From an uncultured Collinsella sp. (lineage in GTDB: Bacteria > Actinomycetota > Coriobacteriia > Coriobacteriales > Coriobacteriaceae), in assembly GCA_900544115.1 (NCBI GenBank), contig UQTW01000007.1, forward strand, positions 1 to 64,000: 64,000 bases of DNA. The letters run 5' to 3'. Within the stretch, counting starts at the first letter, position 1; each line of letters starts with the position of its first letter. A program made the position numbers and the translations under genes. Below are positions 16,763 to 26,392 of the stretch, one piece after another. Under the pieces are notes generated by a model. The model was not told the origin of the DNA. It ran no database searches and was given only the letters and a program-made list of their open reading frames with translations.

Positions 16763-19021
16763 ATGATGGGATCAAACGTGAGCGATACAAAGCTAAAGCC
16801 AGCAACCAAAAAGCCCGCTACCCGTACGGCCGCCCCGCACGCACCGGAGCTTTCCAAGGACGATGTCTATCTGTTTGGCATTGGCATGTGGGAGCGCAGC
16901 TGGGAAAAGATGGGCGCGCACCCCGACACGCAGAACCGTACGCGCGGCTGGCGTTTTTGCGTTTGGGCGCCCGATGTAAAGAGCGTTCACGTCATTGGCG
17001 AATTTAATAATTGGGATGAGGAAGCCAACCCGCTGGTGCCCGTACATACGAGCGCTATTTGGGAAGGCTTTATTCCTGGTGCCGAGCAGGGCCAGCTCTA
17101 TAAGTACCTCATCGAGACCAACGAGGGCGAAAAGCTCTACAAGGCCGATCCGTACGCCTTTAAGGCCGAATGCCCTCCGGGAACGGCGAGCGTGCTGTGG
17201 ACCCTCAATGGCTATAAGTGGAACGACGCCGCGTGGCTCAAGCGCCGTGCCGGCCATAACCACATGTCGCAGCCGCTCAACATCTATGAGGTGCATATTG
17301 GCTCGTGGAAGCGCCACGGCGATGCGCCGCAGGGCGAGCCGGACGAGTACGGCAACTACCCCGGCCCCATGGATCCCTTCCCCGCGCAGCGCGGCGAGTT
17401 CTACACCTACGACGACCTGTCGGTGGAGCTCGTGGACTACGTGCGCGACATGGGCTACACGCATATCGAGGTCATGCCGCTTATGGAGCATCCCTTCGAT
17501 GGCTCCTGGGGCTACCAGACGACCGGTTACTACGCCGCCACGTCGCGCTACGGCAACCCGCAGCAGCTCATGCACTTTATCGATGCATGCCACGAGGCGG
17601 GTATTGGCGTGATCATGGACTGGGTGCCCGGCGGTTTTTGCGCCGACTCCCACGGCCTTGCCACCTTTAACGGCCACATGCTGTTTGAGCACGAGATTCA
17701 CCCCAACTGGGGCACGCACAAGTTCGACTTCGCCCGCGGCGAGGTCCGCTCCTTCCTGGTCTCCAACGTGCTGTACTGGCTCGAGAACTTCCACGTGGAC
17801 GGCATCCGCATGGACGGCGTGTCCAGCATGCTGTACCTCAACTTTGGCATTGACGATCCGGGCCAAAAGAAGTTCAACAAGTACGGTACCGAGGAGGATC
17901 TGGACGCCAGCGCGTTTATCCGTCAGGTCAACTGCGCTGTGGAGGCCCACTACCCCGACGTGATGATGATGGCCGAGGAGTCCACCGCGTGGCCGCTCGT
18001 GACCTATCCACCGCAGGACGGCGGCCTGGGCTTCCACTACAAGTGGGACATGGGCTGGATGAACGACACCCTGCACTACATGCAGACCGATTTTCCGTGG
18101 CGCCCCGGCAACCACGGGCTGCTCACGTTCTCCATCATGTATGCCTTTACCGAGAACTTCATTTGCCCGCTGAGCCACGACGAGGTCGTGCACGGCAAGT
18201 GCTCGCTGATCGGCCGCATGCCGGGCGACTGGTGGCGCCAGTTTGCCGGCCTGCGCACGCTTGCCTTCTACCAGATGACGCATCCCGGTGCCAAGCTCAA
18301 CTTTATGGGCAACGAGATCGGCCAGTTTATCGAGTGGCGCTACTACGAGTCCATCCAGTGGTTCCTGACCGAGGAGTATGAGACCCACCGTCATCATCAG
18401 GCGTTTATCAAAGCGCTCAACCACCTGTACACCGCCGAGCCCGCCCTGTACGAGCGCGGCTACACCGACGACGGCTTTACCTGGATCGACGCGGACAACT
18501 CAAAGCAGTCCATCGTGAGCTTTGTGCGCCAGGGCGAGGACATCGACGACGACCTGGTGATCCTGATCAACTTTGATCCGGCGAGCTACGAGAGCTTCCG
18601 TGTGGGCGTGCCGCGCGAGGGCGACTGGGAGGTCATCTTTGACTCTGACCGTCCCGAGTTTGGTGGCAGCGGATACGCCGGTGAGGAGCCCTACACCTGC
18701 TCGAGCGAGCCCTATCCCTGGAACGGGCAGATGGACTCTATTGAGATTAAGGTGCCCGGCCTGGCAGGCGTGGTGCTTAAGCGCCGCGGTCCCAGCAGCT
18801 ATAAGCCGCCGGTGGTTGAGGCACCAAAGGCTGCGCCCAAGAAACGCACGTCCTCGGTAAAGCCTAAGCCTGCGGCTGCCAAGAAGGCTCCGGCTAAGGC
18901 GAAGGCTACGACGACCAAGGCCAAGGCTGCCAAGCCCGCCACGGCCAAAAAGACAACCACCAAAAAGGCCGCTACCAAGGCCAAGTCTGCTTCTGTTAAG
19001 CCGTCTGCCAAGGAAGCGTAA
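16763..19021 (+). CDS. glgB: 1,4-alpha-glucan branching enzyme with Lys/Ala/Thr-rich C-terminal tail
   Basis: About 752 residues from ATG 16763. The start is uncertain because no strong ribosome site is seen, and GTG 16778 is an alternative. A CBM48 module (FCVWAPDVKSVHVIGEFNNW) precedes the GH13 barrel. Catalytic residues lie in GIRMDGVSSM (nucleophile Asp near 350), MMAEESTAWP (Glu near 403) and LSHDEVVHG (Asp near 471). It forms alpha-1,6 branches in glycogen. Beyond the catalytic C domain, about 65 residues (18820-19018) are Lys/Ala/Thr-rich, with repeats such as KKAPAKAKA and KKTTTKKAATK, resembling histone H1 tails. First gene of the glg group. Confidence 0.95.
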   Translation: MMGSNVSDTKLKPATKKPATRTAAPHAPELSKDDVYLFGIGMWERSWEKMGAHPDTQNRTRGWRFCVWAPDVKSVHVIGEFNNWDEEANPLVPVHTSAIWEGFIPGAEQGQLYKYLIETNEGEKLYKADPYAFKAECPPGTASVLWTLNGYKWNDAAWLKRRAGHNHMSQPLNIYEVHIGSWKRHGDAPQGEPDEYGNYPGPMDPFPAQRGEFYTYDDLSVELVDYVRDMGYTHIEVMPLMEHPFDGSWGYQTTGYYAATSRYGNPQQLMHFIDACHEAGIGVIMDWVPGGFCADSHGLATFNGHMLFEHEIHPNWGTHKFDFARGEVRSFLVSNVLYWLENFHVDGIRMDGVSSMLYLNFGIDDPGQKKFNKYGTEEDLDASAFIRQVNCAVEAHYPDVMMMAEESTAWPLVTYPPQDGGLGFHYKWDMGWMNDTLHYMQTDFPWRPGNHGLLTFSIMYAFTENFICPLSHDEVVHGKCSLIGRMPGDWWRQFAGLRTLAFYQMTHPGAKLNFMGNEIGQFIEWRYYESIQWFLTEEYETHRHHQAFIKALNHLYTAEPALYERGYTDDGFTWIDADNSKQSIVSFVRQGEDIDDDLVILINFDPASYESFRVGVPREGDWEVIFDSDRPEFGGSGYAGEEPYTCSSEPYPWNGQMDSIEIKVPGLAGVVLKRRGPSSYKPPVVEAPKAAPKKRTSSVKPKPAAAKKAPAKAKATTTKAKAAKPATAKKTTTKKAATKAKSASVKPSAKEA

Positions 19022-19046
19022 CAAAGCCGTTACAGCTGTAATTACC

Positions 19047-19061
19047 CGCCCCGACGGGGCG
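19047..19061 (+). other. Intercistronic GC hairpin between glgB and glgP
   Basis: CGCCCC-GAC-GGGGCG forms a 6-bp GC stem with a triloop and no U-tract. An mRNA-processing or stabilising hairpin is more likely than termination. Confidence 0.35.
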
Positions 19062-19115
19062 TAGGATACAAGTCATAACCGTTCCGGGAGAAACATCCCC
19101 GGGGGAAAGGAACGT

Positions 19116-21542
19116 ATGAATAAGATCTTCGACAACAAGCAGGAGTTTACCGAGCTCTATCGCGATGCCGTCATGAGCATCAGCGGCAAGAGCGTCGAGG
19201 CCGCCAGCGACCTCGACCGCTTTAACGCCCTGGCCAAGCTCGTGGCCGAGAAGGCGCGCACCGTTGCCACCAAGAGCGACGCCCGCGTCACCGCCGAGGG
19301 CAAGAAGCGCGTGTACTACTTCTCGATCGAGTTTTTGATCGGTCGCCTGCTCGACAACTACCTGCTCAACTTTGGCGTGCGCGACATGGTCGCCGAGGCG
19401 CTCGACGACATGGGCTTTGACCTGTCCGTCATCGAGAACCAGGAGCCCGATCCGGCTCTGGGCAACGGTGGCCTGGGCCGTCTGGCCGCATGCTTCCTGG
19501 ATTCCATGGCAGCCGAGGGCATTGCCGGCTACGGCAACGGTATGCGCTACCGCTACGGTCTATTTAAGCAGGAGATTGTCAACGGCAGCCAGGTCGAAAC
19601 CACCGACGAGTGGCTCACCCACGGCTATCCCTGGGAGGTCCGTCGTCAGGACAAGGCCGTGACCATCAAGTTTGGTGGCCATGTTGAGGGCTTTGAGGAG
19701 GACGGTCGCACGTTCTACCGCACGGTGGACACGCAGGACATCCTGGCCGTCCCTTATGACATCCCCGTGGTGGGCTATGCCGGCGAGACCGTCAACAAGC
19801 TGCGCGTCTGGGCCGCCGAGCCGGTCGTGGAGCACTTTGACCTTGAGGCCTTCAACCGCGGCGATTACGCCCTGGCCGATGCCGAGCGCGCCGAGGCCGA
19901 GGCCATCAGCGCCATCCTCTACCCCAACGACGCCGGCGAGCACGGTCGTCTGCTGCGCCTGAAGCAGGAGTACCTGTTTGTCTCGGCCGGCATCTACAGC
20001 CTGCTCGACACCTTTGAGAAGGAGCACGGCGAGAACTGGGAGCTGCTGCCGCAGTTTGTTGCCATCCATACCAACGACACGCACCCCGCTATGTGCGGCC
20101 CCGAGCTCATGCGCATCCTTATCGACGAGAAGAAGCTCGAGTGGGATGACGCCTGGAACATCGTGACGCAGGTCGTGAGCTACACCAACCACACCATCCT
20201 GCCCGAGGCTCTGGAGAAGTGGCCCATCGGCACGTTCTCCAAGCTCCTCCCCCGCGTGTACCAGATCATCGACGAGATCAGCCGTCGTTGGCACGAGTCG
20301 TTCGACACCACGCAGGAGGGCTGGCAGGAGCGTCTGCGCCAGACCGCCATTCTGTGGGACGGCGAGATTCGCATGGCCAACCTGTCTGTGATCTGCAGCC
20401 ACAGCGTCAACGGCGTGGCCAAGATCCACTCCGACATCATCAAGAACATCGTGCTTAAGGACTTCTATGCCCTCACGCCCGAGAAGTTCAACAACAAGAC
20501 CAACGGCATCTCGCACCGTCGCTTCTTTGCCGAGGCCAACCCCACCTACGCCAAGCTCGTGACCGAGGCCATTGGCGACGGCTGGCTCAAGGACGCCTTT
20601 GAGCTGGAGAAGCTCAAGGAGTTCCAGAACGACAGCGAGTTCCTGAAGGCCGTGGGTGCCTCCAAGCGTGCCAACAAGGAGCGCCTGGCCGCCTACGTTA
20701 AGGCCGAGACCGGTCTGGTCATCGACCCCAACACCGTCTTCGATGTTCAGGTAAAGCGCTTCCACGCCTACAAGCGCCAGCTCATGAACATCATGAAGGT
20801 GATGGACATCTACAACCGTCGCATCGCCGATCCCAACTTCCACGTGACGCCGACGACCTTCATCTTTAGCGGCAAGGCTGCCTCGAGCTACACCTTTGCC
20901 AAGGAGACCATCCGCCTCATTAACTCCGTTGCCGACGTCATCAACAACGATGCCCGCGTCAACGAGGTCATGAAGGTCTGCTTTATCCCCAACTTCCGCG
21001 TGAGCAACGCCCAGCTCATCTACCCCGCCGCCGAGATCTCGGAGCAGATCTCCACGGCCGGCAAGGAGGCCTCGGGCACGTCCAACATGAAGCTCATGAT
21101 GAACGGCGCCATTACGCTGGGCACCCTCGACGGCGCCAACATCGAGATCGCCGACCTGGCCGGCCGCGAGAACGAGGCCATCTTTGGCCTGACCGCTCCC
21201 GAGGTCGAGCAGCTCTGGGCGTCGAACAGCTACTTTGCGTGGGATACGCTCAACAACGATCGCGAGCGTCTGGGCCGCGTGATGGACGAGCTCAAGGACA
21301 ACACCTTTGCGGGTCTTTCGGGCAACTTCGAGAGCATCTACAACGAGCTCATGAACAACAACGACCCCGACCTGGTCATGGCCGACTTCCGCAGCTACGT
21401 GGATGCGTGGGAGAAGCTCACCGGCAGCTACGGCGACCAGGAGACCTGGAACCGTAAGGCGCTGCTCAACACCGCCTCCTCCGGCTGGTTCTCGAGCGAC
21501 CGCACCATTCGCGAGTACCGCGACGAGATCTGGCACGCGTAA
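19116..21542 (+). CDS. glgP: Glycogen phosphorylase
   Basis: 808 residues, the usual length of GT35 phosphorylases. The N-terminal part has VYYFSIEFLIGRLLDNYL and ALGNGGLGRLAACFLDS, the glucan and phosphate site motifs. EASGTSNMKLMMNG near residue 655 holds the PLP-binding lysine. It releases glucose-1-phosphate from glycogen ends with inorganic phosphate. A strong ribosome site (GGGGGAAAGGA) precedes the ATG. It lies between glgB and glgC, so degradation and synthesis genes are together, and the same G1P pool is used by GlgC/GlgD encoded next. Confidence 0.97.
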   Translation: MNKIFDNKQEFTELYRDAVMSISGKSVEAASDLDRFNALAKLVAEKARTVATKSDARVTAEGKKRVYYFSIEFLIGRLLDNYLLNFGVRDMVAEALDDMGFDLSVIENQEPDPALGNGGLGRLAACFLDSMAAEGIAGYGNGMRYRYGLFKQEIVNGSQVETTDEWLTHGYPWEVRRQDKAVTIKFGGHVEGFEEDGRTFYRTVDTQDILAVPYDIPVVGYAGETVNKLRVWAAEPVVEHFDLEAFNRGDYALADAERAEAEAISAILYPNDAGEHGRLLRLKQEYLFVSAGIYSLLDTFEKEHGENWELLPQFVAIHTNDTHPAMCGPELMRILIDEKKLEWDDAWNIVTQVVSYTNHTILPEALEKWPIGTFSKLLPRVYQIIDEISRRWHESFDTTQEGWQERLRQTAILWDGEIRMANLSVICSHSVNGVAKIHSDIIKNIVLKDFYALTPEKFNNKTNGISHRRFFAEANPTYAKLVTEAIGDGWLKDAFELEKLKEFQNDSEFLKAVGASKRANKERLAAYVKAETGLVIDPNTVFDVQVKRFHAYKRQLMNIMKVMDIYNRRIADPNFHVTPTTFIFSGKAASSYTFAKETIRLINSVADVINNDARVNEVMKVCFIPNFRVSNAQLIYPAAEISEQISTAGKEASGTSNMKLMMNGAITLGTLDGANIEIADLAGRENEAIFGLTAPEVEQLWASNSYFAWDTLNNDRERLGRVMDELKDNTFAGLSGNFESIYNELMNNNDPDLVMADFRSYVDAWEKLTGSYGDQETWNRKALLNTASSGWFSSDRTIREYRDEIWHA

Positions 21543-21577
21543 AGGCGCGCGAGCTCCCTTTGCCGCACGGCATTACT

Positions 21578-21608
21578 CGACGGGCGCGACCGAGCGCCGC
21601 GCCCGTCG
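21578..21608 (+). other. Intercistronic hairpin between glgP and glgC
   Basis: CGACGGGCGCG pairs with CGCGCCCGTCG in an 11-bp stem with a 9-base loop. There is no T-run, and glgC has its own AGAAGGAG site downstream. It is possibly a processing or stability element, or a weak terminator. Confidence 0.4.
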
Positions 21609-21648
21609 CTAATGGGTTTAGGAACATCGATGACAGAAGGAGAAATCG

Positions 21649-22797
21649 ATGAGTAAGAAAGAATGCATCGCGATGCTCCTCGCAGGAGGACAGGGCAGCC
21701 GATTGGGGGCACTCACCCAAAAGATCGCAAAGCCGGCGGTTAGCTTTGGTGGCAAGTTCCGCATTATCGACTTTTCGCTCTCCAACTGCTCCAACTCGGG
21801 CATCGACACGGTGGGCGTTCTGACGCAGTACCGTCCCTACCTGCTGCATGCCTACGTGGGCTCTGGCGAGGCGTGGGATCTGGACAGCCGCGACGGCGGC
21901 GTGTCGATTCTGCCGCCGTACGAGACGCAAACCGGCGGCGCCTGGTATGCGGGCACGGCCGACGCCATTACGCAGAACCTCGACTACATCAAGGCCAACG
22001 ACCCCAAGTACGTTCTGATTCTTTCGGGCGATCACCTGTATCGCATGGACTACCGCAAGATGCTCAAGACGCACATTGAGAACAACGCCGACCTCACGGT
22101 GAGCGTTATGCCCGTGCCGTGGGAGGAGGCCAGCCGCTTTGGCATCCTGACCACCGACCCCGAGGACGGCCGCATCACCAAGTTCACCGAGAAGCCCGAG
22201 AAGCCCGATTCGAACCTTGCGTCCATGGGCATCTACATCTTCTCAGCCGACGTGCTGATCGAGGCGCTCGAGGAGGACGCTCTGGACCAGCGCTCGAGCC
22301 ACGACTTTGGCAAGGACATCATCCCCAAGCTGCTCGGTGAGAACAAGCGCCTGTACAGCTACGAGTTCCACGGCTTCTGGAAGGACGTCGGCACCATCGC
22401 CAGCTTCCATGAGACCTCGATGGACCTGCTGGGTAACAACCCCGAGTTCGATCTGTTCGACAAGAACTTCCCCATCATGTCCAACATCACCACGCGTCCG
22501 CCGCACTACATTGGCCCGGACGGCCGTCTGGACGACTGCCTAGTCTCCAACGGCTGCAAGATCTACGGCACCGCTCGCCACTCGATCCTTTCGACCGATG
22601 TCATCATCGAGGAGCGCGCCGTGGTCGAGGACTCCGTGCTGCTGCCGGGTGCGCACGTTAAGAGCGGCGCGCACATCTGCCGCGCTATTTTGGGCGAGAA
22701 CTCCACGGTCGAAGAGGGCGTGAAGCTCGGCTCTGTCGATACCACCAAGGATACGGCCGTCGTTGGAAATGACGTCGTTATCGGGAAGGGGGAATGA
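21649..22797 (+). CDS. glgC: Glucose-1-phosphate adenylyltransferase, catalytic subunit
   Basis: 382 residues. [20 protein letters not shown] at residues 11-30 is the intact GGxGxRL nucleotide loop. [13 protein letters not shown] (Asp metal ligand) and [20 protein letters not shown] (G1P-binding) follow, and a left-handed beta-helix forms the C terminus. It makes ADP-glucose from G1P and ATP for glycogen synthase. AGAAGGAG precedes the ATG. The stop at 22797 is four bases before the glgD start, so the two are translationally linked and probably form a heterotetramer. Confidence 0.96.
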   Translation: MSKKECIAMLLAGGQGSRLGALTQKIAKPAVSFGGKFRIIDFSLSNCSNSGIDTVGVLTQYRPYLLHAYVGSGEAWDLDSRDGGVSILPPYETQTGGAWYAGTADAITQNLDYIKANDPKYVLILSGDHLYRMDYRKMLKTHIENNADLTVSVMPVPWEEASRFGILTTDPEDGRITKFTEKPEKPDSNLASMGIYIFSADVLIEALEEDALDQRSSHDFGKDIIPKLLGENKRLYSYEFHGFWKDVGTIASFHETSMDLLGNNPEFDLFDKNFPIMSNITTRPPHYIGPDGRLDDCLVSNGCKIYGTARHSILSTDVIIEERAVVEDSVLLPGAHVKSGAHICRAILGENSTVEEGVKLGSVDTTKDTAVVGNDVVIGKGE

Positions 22798-22801
22798 TCC
22801 G

Positions 22802-23929
22802 ATGATCAATCGCAAGGCCATCGGTTATATCACCGCTAACTACTCTTCGTCCTACGGCAGTGTCCTGCTCAAGGACCGCCCCATCGCGTCCGTTCCGTTT
22901 TTGGGCCGCTACCGCCTGATCGACTTTCCGCTGTCCAACATGATGAATGCCGGCATCAAGACCGTTGGAGTCGTCATGCCGGGCAACTACCGCTCGCTGA
23001 TCGACCACGTGGGCTCGGGCAAGGACTGGGGCCTTGACCGCAAGAAGGGCGGCCTGTTCATGGTCCCCGGCAACGCGTATGGCACCACCAAGGGCGGCAT
23101 GCGCTTCCTGCTGCGCGACATCATCTCCAACAAGACGCTGTTCCAGCGCTCGGAGAAGCCCTATGTCGTGATGATGGGCACCAACATCATCTTTAACATG
23201 GACCTCAACACCATCATTGAGGCGCACGAGAACTCTGGCGCCCAGATGACCGTGGTGTACTGCAAGGCCACGCGCAATGTTGATGACGAGACCAAGCTCG
23301 AGATTAACGAGAACGGCCGCCTGACGGGCGTGAGCGCCGGCGTCGTGTACGGTGACAACGCGTCCATGGACTGCTGCATCGTCAACCGCGAGACGCTGCT
23401 CGAGATCATCGACCACTACCAGGCCGCCGACTATCTGGACCTGCTCGAGGCACTCCAGGGCGACTTTGGCAACATCGACGTGTGCAGCTACGAGTACAAG
23501 GGCGAGGTCGTGGGCGTGTTTAGCGAGAAGTCGCTGTATCGCCGCAGCATGGACCTGCTCGACCAGACCGTGGCCGACCAGCTCTTTGACCCCGAGCGCC
23601 CGATTCTGACCAAGGCTCACGACGTGCCGCCTTCGCGCTATGCGACCGGCAGCCACGCGTGCAACTCGATCATCTCGGCCGGCTGCATCATCAAGGGCAC
23701 CGTGCGCAACTCAATCCTGTCACGCGGCGTCGTGGTCGAGGAAGGAGCTTCGGTGACCAACTCGATCATCAACCAGAGCTGCATCATCAAGAGCGGCGCA
23801 CGCGTCGAGAACGCCATCCTGGACAAGAACAACGTGGTCCCCACCAACACCGAGCTTCGCGGCACGCCCGAGAACATCCTGGTGCTGGGCAAGGCTCCGT
23901 TAACTTCCGATACCACCATCGTACGTTAA
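22802..23929 (+). CDS. glgD: Glucose-1-phosphate adenylyltransferase-like regulatory subunit GlgD
   Basis: 375 residues from ATG 22802, preceded by a GGGGGAA ribosome site inside the end of glgC. It has the fold and length of GlgC, with LGRYRLIDFPLSNMMNAGI conserved. The catalytic loop is replaced by YITANYSSSYGSVLLKDRP, which lacks GGxGxRL. That loss is the known mark of GlgD, a non-catalytic partner that activates GlgC and changes its allosteric response. GlgC/GlgD pairs are best known from Firmicutes, so the arrangement in this high-GC genome is notable. Confidence 0.93.
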   Translation: MINRKAIGYITANYSSSYGSVLLKDRPIASVPFLGRYRLIDFPLSNMMNAGIKTVGVVMPGNYRSLIDHVGSGKDWGLDRKKGGLFMVPGNAYGTTKGGMRFLLRDIISNKTLFQRSEKPYVVMMGTNIIFNMDLNTIIEAHENSGAQMTVVYCKATRNVDDETKLEINENGRLTGVSAGVVYGDNASMDCCIVNRETLLEIIDHYQAADYLDLLEALQGDFGNIDVCSYEYKGEVVGVFSEKSLYRRSMDLLDQTVADQLFDPERPILTKAHDVPPSRYATGSHACNSIISAGCIIKGTVRNSILSRGVVVEEGASVTNSIINQSCIIKSGARVENAILDKNNVVPTNTELRGTPENILVLGKAPLTSDTTIVR

Positions 23930-23960
23930 CGTTGGCACCGCAACATCGCTCGTAACATGT

Positions 23961-23996
23961 AGAATAGCCGCCCGGTTAGCGCCAGGCGGCTATTCT
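23961..23996 (+). other. 12-bp perfect hairpin between glgD and glgA
   Basis: AGAATAGCCGCC (23961-23972) pairs with 23985-23996, with a 12-base loop. No U-tract follows, and the glgA ribosome site starts 12 bases later. It is strong enough to attenuate or to protect the upstream mRNA. Confidence 0.45.
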
Positions 23997-24019
23997 CGAA
24001 TTGCAACATGGGAGACAAT

Positions 24020-26317
24020 ATGGCTGATTCCAGCAAAAAGATGCAGATCGTGTTTGCCTCGGCCGAGTGCGCACCGTTTGTAAAGACCGGTGGCCTGGGT
24101 GACGTGGCAGGTTCGCTGCCTGCGGCGCTAGTGCGCGCCGGCGCCGAAGTTATCGTGATGGTGCCCAAGTACGCCACCATCAAGGATGAGTACAAGGCAC
24201 AGATGGAGCACTTCTCCGATTTTTACGTGAGCCTTGGCTGGCGCAATGAGTACTGCGGGCTCGAGAAGCTCGAGCACGACGGCGTCACCTATATGTTCAT
24301 CGACAACGAGCGCTACTTTGCGCGCGACTATCCGTACGGCTTCTTTGATGACGGCGAGCGCTTTGCGTTCTTCTCCAAGGCCATCACCGAGAGCCTGCAG
24401 CACCTGCCGGCCGGCTTTGAGTGTGACATCCTCCACTGCAATGACTGGCAGACGGCACTGGCGCCCGTGTTCTTGCGCGAGTTCTACCAGGGCCTGCCGC
24501 TGTACGACCGTGTCAAGACCGTGTTCTCGATCCACAACGTGGCGTTCCAGGGCCAGTTCAGCGACACCGTGATGGAGGACATTCTGGGTGTGGCGCATAT
24601 TCCGGCGGCCGCCTCGCAGCTGCGTTGCGATGCCTGCAGCATCAACTACATGCTGGGCGCGCTGCGCTATGCCGATGCCATCACCACGGTGAGCCCCACC
24701 TATGCCAACGAGATCCAGACGCCCGAGTTTGGCGAGGGCCTGGACGGCGTTCTGCGCGAGCGCTCCTATGCGCTGCAGGGCATTTTGAACGGCATTGACG
24801 TGGCGGGCTTTGACCCGGCGACCGACAAGCGCATTGCCGCCAACTACACCGTCGAGGACCGTTCCGGCAAGGCCGTGTGCAAGGCCAAGCTGCAGGAAGA
24901 GCTGGGGCTCGAGGTTCGCGACGACCGTCCGCTCATGGTGATGGTCACGCGCCTGACGCGCCAAAAGGGCATGGACCTGGTCATGTACGCACTCGACCGC
25001 ATCCTGGCCGGCGGCGTGCAGGTGGCCGTGCTGGGTACCGGCGACCGCGACTACGAGGACGGTCTGCGCTACTTCCAGGACAAGTACCCCGGCACCATGG
25101 CCGCGCGCATCGAGTTCGATCCGGCGCTGTCGCAGCGCATGTATGCCGCCGCCGACATGTTCCTGATGCCTTCGAAGTTTGAGCCCTGTGGCCTGTCGCA
25201 GATTATCGCCATGCGCTATGGCACCCTGCCCATCGTGCGCGAGACCGGCGGCCTGAAGGACACCGTGCAGCCGTACAACGAGTTTACCGGCGAGGGCACG
25301 GGCTTCTCGTTTAGCAACTTTAACGGCGACGAGATGGGCGACGCGGTGTTCCGCGCGGCGCGCCTGTTCTGGGATAACCGCGACGCTTGGAACCAGCTGG
25401 TCACGCAGGCCATGAGCCAGGACTTTAGCTGGACGCGCTCGGCTGACAAGTATCTGGACCTGTACTTCTTTATGCATCCGGAGATTGAGCGGCCGGCGGC
25501 TGTTGTCGACGAGCCTGTGGTTGTGGCTGAGAAAGTTGAGGCCGAGCCCGAGCCCAAGGCCGAGTCGGTTGTTGAGGCGCCCGCTGCTGCTGAGGAGCCC
25601 AAGGCTGAGGAGAAGCCGGCTGCGAAGCCTGCGGCAAAGAAGACCACGACTCGTAAGACGACGACTAAAAAGGCCACGACAACAAAGGCCGCTGCGAGCA
25701 AGACCACCACTGCCAAGGCAACTACCGCCAAGGCAGCGACCACGCGCAAGCGCACCACCGCAGCTGTCAAGAAGGCCGCCGAGGCCGAGGTCGTTCCCGA
25801 GGTAAAGGCCGAGACCGCTGCAGCCGAGGTTAAGCCCGCGGCAAAGGCTCCGGCCAAGACCGCCGCCAAGAAGACGACCGCGTCCAAGAGCACAACCAAG
25901 ACCCCTGCCACCAAGAAAGCTACAGCTACCAAGGCCACTGCAACGAAGGCTGCCGCAAAGCCGGCCGCCAAGGTCGAGGAGACGCCTGCCGAGTCCAAGG
26001 CGGAGGCAACCGTCGAGGCCAAGCCTGCCGCCAAGACCACCTCGCGCAAGCGCACGACGACAGCCAAGAAGACCATGGCAAAGACCGCAACTCCCAAAGC
26101 AGAGACTAAGCCCGCTGCTGCCAAAGAGGAGCCCAAGGCCGAGGTAAAGGCCAAGCCGACGCCGAAGGCCGCTGAGGTCAAGGCCGCACCGAAGGCAGAG
26201 GCTAAGCCCGAGCCTGCCAAGGAGACTCCGGTCTCCCCCGCCACTCCGGCCGAGGAAAAGGCTCCGACCAAGAAGACCTCCGTCCGCAAGGCAACTGCCA
26301 CCCGCAAGCGCCGCTAG
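24020..26317 (+). CDS. glgA: Glycogen synthase with a ~270-residue histone-like C-terminal extension
   Basis: 765 residues from ATG 24020, chosen because GGGAG lies five bases upstream. An ATG at 24008 is the alternative. Residues 1-490 form a complete GT5 synthase with KTGGLGDVAGSLPAAL (ADP-glucose loop), SIHNVAFQG, VTRLTRQKGMDL and FEPCGLSQIIAMRYG. From about nucleotide 25530 to the stop the protein consists of Lys/Ala/Thr/Glu-rich repeats such as KKTTTRKTTTKK, ATATKATATK and a basic end ATRKRR. It has no predicted globular domain. The usual enzyme is about 480 residues, so roughly a third of this protein is extension. It elongates alpha-1,4-glucan chains. Confidence 0.96.
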   Translation: MADSSKKMQIVFASAECAPFVKTGGLGDVAGSLPAALVRAGAEVIVMVPKYATIKDEYKAQMEHFSDFYVSLGWRNEYCGLEKLEHDGVTYMFIDNERYFARDYPYGFFDDGERFAFFSKAITESLQHLPAGFECDILHCNDWQTALAPVFLREFYQGLPLYDRVKTVFSIHNVAFQGQFSDTVMEDILGVAHIPAAASQLRCDACSINYMLGALRYADAITTVSPTYANEIQTPEFGEGLDGVLRERSYALQGILNGIDVAGFDPATDKRIAANYTVEDRSGKAVCKAKLQEELGLEVRDDRPLMVMVTRLTRQKGMDLVMYALDRILAGGVQVAVLGTGDRDYEDGLRYFQDKYPGTMAARIEFDPALSQRMYAAADMFLMPSKFEPCGLSQIIAMRYGTLPIVRETGGLKDTVQPYNEFTGEGTGFSFSNFNGDEMGDAVFRAARLFWDNRDAWNQLVTQAMSQDFSWTRSADKYLDLYFFMHPEIERPAAVVDEPVVVAEKVEAEPEPKAESVVEAPAAAEEPKAEEKPAAKPAAKKTTTRKTTTKKATTTKAAASKTTTAKATTAKAATTRKRTTAAVKKAAEAEVVPEVKAETAAAEVKPAAKAPAKTAAKKTTASKSTTKTPATKKATATKATATKAAAKPAAKVEETPAESKAEATVEAKPAAKTTSRKRTTTAKKTMAKTATPKAETKPAAAKEEPKAEVKAKPTPKAAEVKAAPKAEAKPEPAKETPVSPATPAEEKAPTKKTSVRKATATRKRR

Positions 26318-26353
26318 TACGCAGACGATTCAAAACCTCATCAAACCCTAAGC

Positions 26354-26380
26354 AAGGGGCGCTCCAACTGGGTGCCCCTT
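26354..26380 (+). terminator. Terminator-like hairpin after glgA
   Basis: AAGGGGC (26354-26360) pairs with GCCCCTT (26374-26380), followed by TCTCTGT. It has a stem of 7 bp, a 13-base loop and a modest T-tract. It probably ends the glg operon before the operator region of the next gene. Confidence 0.6.
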
Positions 26381-26392
26381 CTCTGTAGGTAG

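Noticed and set aside
19560..21536. A 658-codon minus-strand open frame opposite glgP, and similar long frames opposite glgB (16793-18424), glgA (24128-25477) and cbiL/cbiG (59144-61147, plus strand)
   Set aside because: They have Leu/Val/Gly/Asp- or Arg-rich composition with no family motif or ribosome site, and lie exactly antisense to genes with strong motifs. High GC in codon position 3 creates such stop-free shadows.
25530..26314. Apparent DNA repeats (GCC-AAG-AAG-ACC type) at the 3' end of glgA as a tandem array or CRISPR-like region
   Set aside because: The units are irregular, stay in frame and encode the Lys/Ala/Thr tail. No constant repeat-spacer pattern exists.
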